A stretch of 21,931 nucleotides of DNA from JAVBKE01 sp031554215 (lineage in GTDB: Bacteria; Bacillota; Bacilli; JARBTR01): positions 1 through 21,931 of the forward strand of contig JAVBKF010000056.1 of the NCBI GenBank assembly GCA_031554215.1. Direction: 5' to 3'. The notes under the pieces are model-generated. The model was not told where the DNA came from, searched no databases, and saw only the letters and a list, made by a program, of their open reading frames with translations. The position numbers and the translations under genes are program-made. Of this stretch, positions 14,694 through 21,152 are shown piece by piece (positions within the stretch are counted from its first letter, which is position 1; each line of letters starts with the position of its first letter).

Positions 14694-15656
14694 ATGATGT
14701 CGATAACTGTTGTAAAGTGTCATGGATCAGGAAATGATTTCTTACTGCTAGACATGATGGACGTCGAGATGACATATGATAGTGTTAATTGGTCAGCATG
14801 TGCTAAACAACTGTGTAACAGAAGTGAGTCGCTAGGTGCTGATGGCATCTTACTTGTGGAGAATAGTGCGATTGCCGATGCAAGAATGCGCGTCTTTAAT
14901 GCCGATGGGTCTGAAGCATCCATGTGTGGTAATGGGCTCCGGTGTGTAGCGAGATTCACGACTGAAAAATTGAAACGACATCACCTGATGATCGAAACAA
15001 AGCATAGCATTCTTGCCGTGGGAAAGCGACCAGACGACCAGGCAATCCTGCAATTTGCAGTTGAGATTTCACCAATTTCATTTCGTCCAAGTGATCTTCC
15101 GATGAACACAGTCCTTACTGAGATCATTGATTGTCAGCTCCCGTTCTTAGCAGAGGATCTGACCTTCACAGCTGTGGCATCTCCAAACCCGCATTTAATT
15201 ACCGTTGTCGATACGATTGATACAGCAAGGCAGGATTCAATCGCACGACGTGTTAATCAGCAGAACCCTTGGTTTCCGGATGGCGTCAATGTCAGTTTTG
15301 TTCAGCTCATTGGTCTGGGAGAAATTTTCGTACAAACTTATGAGCGCGGTGTTGGCTTTACCAATGCGTGTGGAACAGCGATGTCCGCTGCGAGTCTTGT
15401 TACCTACAGGTTAGGTAAACATGGTGACCAAAAGCAAATCAAAGTCTACAATCCAGGTGGACAGGTTACTTGTATTGTTCAAGAGGATGCTGTTGAGCTT
15501 ATTGGTAATGCAACTTATGAATATACAGGTAGGATCAGTCATTTACATGAGGAAAATGCATGTTTGTTTGAATTACATGAAGAATACTCAGATGAAATAG
15601 CAAAGTATCAGCAATTTCAACAAGCGGTTTCGATGAAACTAGGAAGGATGATGTAA
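14694..15656 (+). CDS. dapF: Diaminopimelate epimerase
   Basis: Converts LL- to meso-diaminopimelate, the lysine precursor and the cross-linking residue of many Bacillus walls. The 320-residue protein has the two catalytic cysteines C78 in MCGNGLRC and C226 in NACGTAMSAA, and the substrate-binding GSGNDF (11-16) and ERGVGFT (217-223) motifs. The core ends at about residue 283; some 37 extra residues (EENACLFELHEEY...) form a charged helical tail beyond the usual 270-285 residue size. The ATG at 14694 follows AAAGGAG. It leads a plus-strand operon: the PAP2 gene begins one base after its stop, and mnmH follows 13 nt behind that. This suggests a meso-DAP type wall, or at least lysine synthesis by the DAP route. 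Confidence 0.95.
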   Translation: MMSITVVKCHGSGNDFLLLDMMDVEMTYDSVNWSACAKQLCNRSESLGADGILLVENSAIADARMRVFNADGSEASMCGNGLRCVARFTTEKLKRHHLMIETKHSILAVGKRPDDQAILQFAVEISPISFRPSDLPMNTVLTEIIDCQLPFLAEDLTFTAVASPNPHLITVVDTIDTARQDSIARRVNQQNPWFPDGVNVSFVQLIGLGEIFVQTYERGVGFTNACGTAMSAASLVTYRLGKHGDQKQIKVYNPGGQVTCIVQEDAVELIGNATYEYTGRISHLHEENACLFELHEEYSDEIAKYQQFQQAVSMKLGRMM

Positions 15657-15657
15657 T

Positions 15658-16299
15658 TTGAGTGGAAAGCAATTCTCGCTACTATTTACAATGCTGATTG
15701 CCACATTTAGCTTGCTTGTGTATTGCATTGCAAGTGGGAAAACGGCAGGGTTTGATCAAACAGTCATCGATGCTATACGCGGCATGGCCTCGGGTCAAAT
15801 GGATACAATCATGAAAGCCATCACTGGCCTCGGCTCAACAAGACAAATTGTGATTATTCTCTCAGTTGTCGTAGTTTATTTACTTAGCAAAAAGCACTAT
15901 CAACTGGCGATTTTTATTATTCTAGTCAATGCGATTAGTCCTTTGGTCAATACATGGTTAAAAAACTGGTATGAACGTCCGCGTCCAGTTGAGAACCCTT
16001 ATAAGCTATACGAATCTTATAGCTTTCCTAGTGGACATGCAACAGCATCAATTGTCATGTTCATGTCACTCTGCTATCTCGTTTATCATTTGGCAAGAAA
16101 ACAAATGAAGACTATGGTCATTGCAAGTACTGCCGTGGTATTATTAATAGGGGTTAGCAGAGTGTATCTTGGTGTGCACTATCCGACAGATGTACTAGGT
16201 GGTTATATCGCGGGTTCGATGTGGGTATTACTATCAATATACATCTTTGAACGCGTTTCGATCATACCAAATAAAAAGAGAAGTTTGAACCAAGCATGA
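15658..16299 (+). CDS. PAP2-family membrane phosphatase
   Basis: Membrane lipid phosphatase of 213 residues with about five or six hydrophobic segments. All three phosphatidic-acid-phosphatase motifs are present: K102-x6-RP (KNWYERPRP), PSGH (124-127) and SRVYLGVHYPTD (167-178) with histidine 174 and aspartate 178. Candidate substrates are phosphatidylglycerol phosphate, undecaprenyl pyrophosphate or phosphatidate; sequence alone does not decide. B. subtilis YodM is a comparable protein. The start is TTG 15658, one base past the dapF stop, with AGGAAGG inside dapF serving as ribosome site, so the two are probably coupled. Recycling of the lipid carrier would fit with a wall-precursor enzyme upstream. 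Confidence 0.92.
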   Translation: MSGKQFSLLFTMLIATFSLLVYCIASGKTAGFDQTVIDAIRGMASGQMDTIMKAITGLGSTRQIVIILSVVVVYLLSKKHYQLAIFIILVNAISPLVNTWLKNWYERPRPVENPYKLYESYSFPSGHATASIVMFMSLCYLVYHLARKQMKTMVIASTAVVLLIGVSRVYLGVHYPTDVLGGYIAGSMWVLLSIYIFERVSIIPNKKRSLNQA

Positions 16300-16312
16300 G
16301 GAAGCAATTGAA

Positions 16313-17425
16313 ATGGAGTCTTTATTACAATTAGATTTGGACGAGTTAGCAAAAGGGATTCACTATGAACAAGTGCAGGAGATGGCGCAGGTACAATTAT
16401 TTGACCTACGCTCTCCTATTGAATTTAGCAATAGTCATATTCCAGGGGCAATCAATTTGCCCCTTTTTTCTGATGAGGAAAGAAGCATCATCGGAACGTT
16501 ATATAAAAATAATGGTGAAGCAAGCGCTAGATGGAAGTCAATGGAAATTGTTTCACCAAAGCTCCCGCAATTAATGCAAACCCTTAGGATAGCACAGCAA
16601 AGCGGAAAACAACCTGTGATTTATTGCTGGCGTGGCGGGATGCGCAGTAAGTCTGTAGCTTTTTTTGCAGGACTCAGTGGTCTAACAGTTGCTCGTCTCG
16701 AAGGGGGATTTCGTGCCTACAGGCAATTCATAATCGCGGAAACCCCATTACTTCTACCCGGGCACTCATTTGTGTTGCATGGGAAAACGGGCGTTGGCAA
16801 AACAGAGCTGCTTCACATGCTTCAGTCTTCTGGGGAGCGAGTGATTGACCTTGAAGGTGCTGCCAATCACAAAGGCTCTATATTCGGTTCTTACGGAACA
16901 GGAGAACCACATAATCAGAAAACATTCGATTCAATTTTGTACCATCAATTACTGGCGATAAAAGGGGCTCCTTATTTTCTCGTCGAGGCAGAAAGCAAAC
17001 GAATTGGCAAAGTCGCAATTCCAGATAGCATCTTAGAAAATAGGACGACTGCCGTACAGATTATGATCCACCGTTCAATGGAAGATCGGACTGAGCGAAC
17101 CTATAGTGAATATGTACTTGATCTCGAATCAGCCCCTTGGTTTAGAGAGAAGACGGGCGAGATTGTGACCAAGCTAGCCCGGAGAATTCCGACTGAGCAA
17201 GCGAAGCAACTACTGGCATCATTTGCAACAGAAGATTACCGCCAAATTATCCGGATATTATTTGAGTTCTACTATGATCCTAGGTACAGTCATAAGGAAA
17301 GTGAATATCAAGGAGAGTTCTATCATATCTACAGCGATGACAATACGAAAGTGCTAGCAGAAATCAAAGCCATTATCACTGCGAGAATGGCAGGGCAGAC
17401 TGCGACCGCTGATCTGTCCCAATAA
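16313..17425 (+). CDS. mnmH: tRNA 2-selenouridine synthase (rhodanese plus P-loop)
   Basis: Replaces sulfur with selenium in the wobble base of tRNAs for Lys, Glu and Gln, passing through a geranylated intermediate. The 370 residues comprise a rhodanese-like domain (about 8-145), with FDLRSPIEF, HIPGAINLP and the active cysteine C105 in YCWRGGMRSKS, and a P-loop domain with GKTGVGKT (157-164) and DLEGAANHKGSIFG (179-192). Length is standard for MnmH/SelU. Selenation needs selenophosphate from SelD, which is not in this window. The ATG follows GAGGAAG. It is the third gene of the dapF-PAP2-mnmH run, sharing no obvious pathway with its partners. Identification is firm; whether the cell selenates or only geranylates tRNA depends on selD. 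Confidence 0.94.
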   Translation: MESLLQLDLDELAKGIHYEQVQEMAQVQLFDLRSPIEFSNSHIPGAINLPLFSDEERSIIGTLYKNNGEASARWKSMEIVSPKLPQLMQTLRIAQQSGKQPVIYCWRGGMRSKSVAFFAGLSGLTVARLEGGFRAYRQFIIAETPLLLPGHSFVLHGKTGVGKTELLHMLQSSGERVIDLEGAANHKGSIFGSYGTGEPHNQKTFDSILYHQLLAIKGAPYFLVEAESKRIGKVAIPDSILENRTTAVQIMIHRSMEDRTERTYSEYVLDLESAPWFREKTGEIVTKLARRIPTEQAKQLLASFATEDYRQIIRILFEFYYDPRYSHKESEYQGEFYHIYSDDNTKVLAEIKAIITARMAGQTATADLSQ

Positions 17426-17447
17426 AAAAAAGCAGACAAGTGTCTGC
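17424..17447 (-). terminator. Terminator of bioY, also lying behind mnmH
   Basis: GCAGAC-AAGT-GTCTGC (17432-17447) forms a 6-bp hairpin. On the minus strand it is followed by eight Ts (complement of 17424-17431), making it a terminator for bioY. For mnmH on the plus strand the T tail is missing. Confidence 0.8.
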
Positions 17448-17461
17448 AGGTGGTTCGGCCA

Positions 17462-18016
17462 CTATGATTCAGCTAATTTTATCCCTGAAGAATGCAAGCG
17501 CTCACGGATTTTCAGCCCGATAGAAGCAGCTAGCATTGCTTTTATAATCCCAACGAAAAGGAAAGGGAGGCTACCCACAACGAAAGCTGTTTGCCAACTG
17601 AGTGAAGTGGCTATTTTCAGCCATGTACTGCCTATCCCTAGTGTCAGGAGCATCGCTAGGTGGTTCGCAATCATTGCTTGCTTTAATGTGAAAGTCGTTT
17701 TTTCTAAATAGAGACCAATCAAGTATGCGGCGGGGATGAACGAAAATAAATAGCCACCCTCAGGTCCGATTAGGACGCCCAGTCCGCCGCTAAAGCCGCT
17801 AAACACAGGAAGACCGACTGCTCCCATGAATAAGTACAATAGCACAGCAATCACCGATTTCCTACTACCGAGGATGGTGGCTGCAAGCCCGACGGCGAAC
17901 GTTTGTCCGGTGATGGGGACTGGTGAAAAGGGCAATGGAATTGTGACTTGTGCAAGGATGGCGATCATTGCCGCAAAGAGTGCTGTAAGAATCCAATCTC
18001 GTAAAGACAAGCGCAT
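17462..18016 (-). CDS. bioY: Biotin ECF transporter substrate-binding subunit
   Basis: S component of the biotin energy-coupling-factor importer. The 184 residues have about six hydrophobic segments. BioY marks are VTIPLPFSPVPITGQTFAV near the N-terminus, the LYLFMGAVGLPVFSGFSGGLG loop region and PEGGYLFSFIPAA, corresponding to the family's G-GG-x-L motif before the next helix. The start ATG follows AGGAGG by 6 nt. No ATPase or EcfT gene is nearby, so it probably shares the cell's general ECF module. A BirA operator in its promoter region means it is repressed when biotin is plentiful. Identification and regulation are both well supported. Confidence 0.94.
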   Translation of the reverse strand: MRLSLRDWILTALFAAMIAILAQVTIPLPFSPVPITGQTFAVGLAATILGSRKSVIAVLLYLFMGAVGLPVFSGFSGGLGVLIGPEGGYLFSFIPAAYLIGLYLEKTTFTLKQAMIANHLAMLLTLGIGSTWLKIATSLSWQTAFVVGSLPFLFVGIIKAMLAASIGLKIRERLHSSGIKLAES

Positions 18017-18030
18017 TGTTGACCTCCTAA

Positions 18031-18064
18031 TTGTTAACCATCATTTATTAATTAAGGTTTACAA
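18031..18064 (-). promoter_or_regulatory. BirA biotin-repressor operator
   Basis: TTGTTAACC (18031-18039) and GGTTTACAA (18056-18064) are separated by 16 nt. This is the BirA box layout known from bacterial biotin operons, with eight of nine half-site bases complementary. It lies 14 nt before the bioY start on the minus strand and also faces the divergent S1-domain gene. Confidence 0.85.
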
Positions 18065-18139
18065 TTACGAGTATAGTGGTTTTCAGAGCGATATGCAAAT
18101 CAAAAGATTATTGATCACAATGATAAAAGAGGTGGAAAA

Positions 18140-19021
18140 ATGACTATTGAAGTTGGACAAGTATTAACCTTGACGATTGATCGTACAGCTGAATATGGGG
18201 TCTATTTAGTCAATGAAGAAGATGATTCTGTACTGCTTCACAAAAATGACACTGATCAGGAACTACTGACTGAGGGTGAGAAAGTCGATGTATTTATTTA
18301 TCGTGATAAACAAGGGCGAATAGCAGCTACGACCCATATACCAGAGATGCTAAATGATGAGTACGGATGGGCTGAAGTCGTAGCCGTAGATGAAAAAATC
18401 GGGGCTTTCGTTCACCTCGGCTTCGCCAAAGACATCGTCGTTTCAGGTGATGATCTGCCAAAACTAAAACAATTATGGCCAGCGGTAGGGGATAAGCTGT
18501 TTATCACACTGCGAGTCGACCGGCTTGATCGTTTATTTGCCCGGCTAGCGACTGAGTCAGTGATATTAGACTATGCCTATGCAGCACCGATTGAAATGAA
18601 AAACCAGAATTTTTCTGGACGCGTCTATCGCTTATTGAAAGTAGGGACATTTGTGTTTACTGAGGAGGGCTATCGTTGCTTTATTCATGAAAATGAGCGG
18701 ACAGCGGAGCCAAGACTTGGGGAATTAATAGAGGGACGAGTCATCGGTATCACAGAGGAAGGGGATATCAATGGTTCGCTTCTGCCACGCAGTTACGAAA
18801 GAATTGATCGTGATTCTGAATTACTAATGAACTATCTAGTTCAAAGAAGTGGCACAATGCCGTTTACCGATAAATCGGCGCCAGAAGAAATTGAAAAACA
18901 TTTTTCAATAAGCAAGGCAGCATTTAAACGGGCATTGGGTAAATTAATGAAATCAGGAAAGATTGTGCAGAAAGATGGTTTTACCTCGGTAGTGGAAGAC
19001 CCAGAAGAAGATAAAGAATAA
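18140..19021 (+). CDS. CvfB/YitL-like RNA-binding protein with S1 domains
   Basis: Cytosolic protein of 293 residues made of three S1-like beta-barrels and a C-terminal winged helix. The first barrel opens with VGQVLTLTIDRTAEYGVYLV. A second follows near 75-140 (GWAEVVAVDEKIGAFVHLGFAKDI). A third lies near 155-215 (NFSGRVYRLLKVGTFVFTEEG). The winged helix spans about 225-285, with EEIEKHFSISKAAFKRALGKLMKSGKI. This is the arrangement of CvfB, a virulence-linked RNA-binding regulator in Staphylococcus, and of YitL in Bacillus. The ATG follows AGAGGTGG. It stands alone, divergent from bioY and closed by its own terminator. Confidence 0.88.
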   Translation: MTIEVGQVLTLTIDRTAEYGVYLVNEEDDSVLLHKNDTDQELLTEGEKVDVFIYRDKQGRIAATTHIPEMLNDEYGWAEVVAVDEKIGAFVHLGFAKDIVVSGDDLPKLKQLWPAVGDKLFITLRVDRLDRLFARLATESVILDYAYAAPIEMKNQNFSGRVYRLLKVGTFVFTEEGYRCFIHENERTAEPRLGELIEGRVIGITEEGDINGSLLPRSYERIDRDSELLMNYLVQRSGTMPFTDKSAPEEIEKHFSISKAAFKRALGKLMKSGKIVQKDGFTSVVEDPEEDKE

Positions 19022-19064
19022 CGGACTGGTAATGCAGACGCGTCAACCGCACAAACAGTTAGCG

Positions 19065-19093
19065 CAGCTATCAAATTTGATAGCTGTTTTTTT
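19065..19093 (+). terminator. Terminator of the cvfB-like gene
   Basis: CAGCTATCAAA and TTTGATAGCTG (19065-19086) form a perfect 22-nt palindrome, so in RNA a stem with a small AT loop, followed by seven Ts. Confidence 0.9.
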
Positions 19094-19195
19094 GTCTTGA
19101 GAAGAAATTTAATCTGAGGGAATCTACCGATGTTCACTCGGGTCCGCCAGTCGCGCGATCATCTAGCCTATCCAACACCTTTGTTCACCCACGGT

Positions 19196-19310
19196 TGTGG
19201 ATAAGTAAGCGTTATTCACAGGTTGCCCTATTTATCCAAAAGTACATTGTCACACATAGTATTTTGTGCTACGATTGTCTAAATGGGGATAACTGAAATA
19301 ATGTGGATAA
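19196..19310. promoter_or_regulatory. Cluster of DnaA-box sequences around the padR promoter
   Basis: Two perfect TTATCCACA boxes lie on the minus strand at 19196-19204 and 19302-19310. TTATTCACA at 19212-19220 fits TTATNCACA. Two single-mismatch boxes are TTATCCAAA at 19232-19240 and, on the minus strand, TTATCCCCA at 19284-19292. A promoter, TTGTCA (19247-19252), 17 nt, TACGAT (19270-19275), sits in the middle, about 70 nt before the PadR start. Binding of DnaA and control of this promoter are inferred. Confidence 0.7.
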
Positions 19311-19344
19311 GTTTTCAAATTAAAACGAAGGAGGTATTCAAGAT

Positions 19345-19677
19345 TTGAAACCATCAATTAGTAGTGATTTGATTCGCGGCCATATTGACACCGTTATTTT
19401 GCGCGTCTTACAAGAACAAGATAGCTATGGCTATGAGATTATTCGGTCGATCAGCACGCTTAGCAGTGGTCAATACCTTTTAAAAGAACCTTCACTGTAT
19501 ACCAGTCTTAAACGATTAGAGAAGGAAAACATGATTCGTTCCTATTGGGGTGATGAAAATCAAGGTGCCCGCCGCAAGTACTATACGATTACACAAAAGG
19601 GAAAAGATGCTTACCAAGAGGATGTAAAAGCGTGGATTATCGCAAAAAACTTGATTAACCGGCTAATTGAACATTAA
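19345..19677 (+). CDS. PadR-family transcriptional regulator
   Basis: 110-residue winged-helix regulator of the short PadR class. The fold is visible as IRGHIDTVILRVLQEQDSYGYEI, then LKEPSLYTSLKRLEKENMIRSYWGD with the recognition helix, and the wing GARRKYYTITQKGK. A short dimerisation helix ends the protein (YQEDVKAWIIAKNLINRL). The start is TTG 19345, 9 nt behind AAGGAGGT. Genes controlled by such regulators often lie next door, but here the neighbour is a DUF2785 protein 160 nt downstream, with no clear membrane target. Its promoter lies inside a set of DnaA-box-like sequences, which is unusual. Ligand and targets are unknown. Confidence 0.92.
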   Translation: MKPSISSDLIRGHIDTVILRVLQEQDSYGYEIIRSISTLSSGQYLLKEPSLYTSLKRLEKENMIRSYWGDENQGARRKYYTITQKGKDAYQEDVKAWIIAKNLINRLIEH

Positions 19678-19837
19678 TATTTGGCGCATCATTCACAGGC
19701 ATTGATTGTAGTCTGGCTAATTATAGATGAATTTGTCGCTATTTGTCAACGGCAGATTTCTTGACTACCGCAGACCCTTTTTCCGCATGTAGCACTGGCG
19801 GGACGAGAGACAGAAGAAAAGCAAGGAGAAATAGCAG

Positions 19838-20671
19838 ATGACAGAAACCGAACTCAAGCAAATATTACTTGCAATGAAGGAGCAACAGGCAACCACTAGT
19901 TACCCGGCAGAGGCACTTGCTAGTGAAATGTTACAGCATATCGGCTCAACGGACCTTGTTCTTCGAGACACGCTTATCTACTCGCTATTCAGCGAATGGA
20001 TTACCGAAGCAAATGTACTGGATTTCAATACGTTAAAAGCACTATTTGTGCAATTGCAAGGTGAGCAGTTCCTTTTTAAAGGCATTGGTCAATCTGAAAC
20101 TGATCATGTATTTACTCGTTCATTTTCGGTGCTTTTGATTACCTTGATTTTGAACACCAATAATCGAAATCACTTTCTAGCACACGATGAACTCTCGCAG
20201 GTAGAGACAAATCTGATTCAGTATTTACAGCAAGAGAACGATCTTCGCGGATTTGTTGCTGAAAAAGGGTGGGCGCATAGTGTTGCCCATGCTGCTGATG
20301 CTGTAAATGAACTATTGCAAGGCAATCATCAGATCGACTGTGATTATACGGTATTATTGGAAATACTAATCGGTGCAGTGCTAAATGGCAACAGTCATCT
20401 CCGGGATGATGAGGATGCGCTTATACTTGTACCCATCTTCACTTTACTTGAAAAAGGCCTTCCCAAGAGAGTATTGGTCGATCACATCATGCGTTTTCCC
20501 GCCTTTTTGGAGGAGCAATATTTGCTACTAGACGAATTTAACTACTGGAATCTTTACGCAAATACAAAACAATTCCTTCGTAGTTTGTACTTTAAAACGA
20601 AGAATAACCGGAAATACACGAGCATTCACCGAGCATCAGAGCGGATTTTAGAAGGCTTTACCCACGATTAA
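19838..20671 (+). CDS. DUF2785 domain protein
   Basis: 277-residue, mostly helical cytosolic protein without signal peptide or membrane helix. The sequence matches DUF2785: RSFSVLLITLILNTNNRN (about 94-111), then DLRGFVAEKGWAHSVAHAADAVNELL (about 134-159), with the conserved RGF...GWAHSVAHAAD core, and HLRDDEDALILVP near 188-200. The regular hydrophobic helices suggest a repeat-like alpha solenoid. No biochemical function is known to me. The ATG follows GCAAGGAGAA. It is 160 nt behind the PadR gene on the same strand with no terminator between, so co-transcription is possible. The weak promoter-like stretches in that gap are not convincing. Confidence 0.85.
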   Translation: MTETELKQILLAMKEQQATTSYPAEALASEMLQHIGSTDLVLRDTLIYSLFSEWITEANVLDFNTLKALFVQLQGEQFLFKGIGQSETDHVFTRSFSVLLITLILNTNNRNHFLAHDELSQVETNLIQYLQQENDLRGFVAEKGWAHSVAHAADAVNELLQGNHQIDCDYTVLLEILIGAVLNGNSHLRDDEDALILVPIFTLLEKGLPKRVLVDHIMRFPAFLEEQYLLLDEFNYWNLYANTKQFLRSLYFKTKNNRKYTSIHRASERILEGFTHD

Positions 20672-20708
20672 TTAGCTCATTTCTTATCGCTTACAGCTGA
20701 GGTGTCCC

Positions 20709-20814
20709 TTGAATAAATATTCAAATTTACAAGAAAAATTCCATATTTTAGGGTTTTAATCAACAAAAAACTTGTAAAAAATCTATTGCTTGTTAGGGGC
20801 CAATTTGTTATATT
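20709..20814 (+). promoter_or_regulatory. Promoter and ArgR-box-like palindrome ahead of arcA
   Basis: TTGCTT (20786-20791), 17 nt, TATATT (20809-20814) reads as a good sigma-A promoter that would start RNA near 20821. Upstream, TTGAATA-AA-TATTCAA (20709-20724) is a 7-bp palindrome like the arginine-repressor boxes of Bacilli, and TTTACAAG (20726-20733) pairs with CTTGTAAA (20771-20778). Confidence 0.6.
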
Positions 20815-20820
20815 TTCAGT

Positions 20821-21060
20821 GAAATGTTATTACCGTTTGCCATAATGGCGTAATTAAAGGCAGAAATAAACAGTGTAAGGCAAACCGATTCGGTTAATAA
20901 TAAGTTTGGTTCTCAGCGTTTAGGGTGGAGAATTTCCTCTTCAACCTGCTGTAAATCGAATGAGCAAAGCAGAACTCGTTTGCGAAGACTGTGTTCGAGA
21001 TGCTCGAAACGAAGCAGTTTTAAAAAAAATCACATTTACGAGAAAAGTTTTTTTTCGGCC
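20821..21060 (+). ncRNA. Structured leader or small RNA upstream of arcA, family unknown
   Basis: From the predicted start near 20821 the sequence folds into several local hairpins. They are GTTTGCC (20835-20841) with GGCAAAC (20879-20885), AACCG-ATT-CGGTT (20883-20895), GCAAA/TTTGC (20964-20983), and TTCGAG-ATG-CTCGAA (20994-21008) flanked by ACTG/CAGT. A GAGAAAA/TTTTTTC element with a long T run follows near 21040-21055. I find no coding frame with a ribosome site and match no riboswitch I know. It could be an independent small RNA or an attenuator for arcA. Confidence 0.4.
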
Positions 21061-21086
21061 TTATAGGTAATAAATGTTTCACAGCA

Positions 21087-21102
21087 TTGAATGTTTATTC
21101 GA
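21087..21102 (+). promoter_or_regulatory. Second ArgR-box-like site near arcA
   Basis: TTGAATG-TT-TATTCGA matches the 20709 palindrome at most arm positions and lies 51 nt before the arcA start. Arginine-repressor family proteins commonly bind two such sites at arc and arg operons of Bacilli. Assignment is by similarity only. Confidence 0.4.
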
Positions 21103-21152
21103 CTGGTGATGCAGTCGTGTGACAAATAAAAAGTGAAGGAAGGAAATGAACA

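Noticed and set aside
14528..14737. A 69-codon plus-strand frame running into dapF
   Set aside because: No ribosome site, no recognisable domain, and it overlaps the dapF start in another frame.
19196..19310. The DnaA boxes as the chromosomal replication origin
   Set aside because: dnaA, dnaN and the usual AT-rich unwinding element are absent, and the neighbours are ordinary regulator genes.
20821..21060. 6S RNA or a known riboswitch ahead of arcA
   Set aside because: The long closing stem and central bubble of 6S RNA cannot be drawn, and no named riboswitch motif is present.
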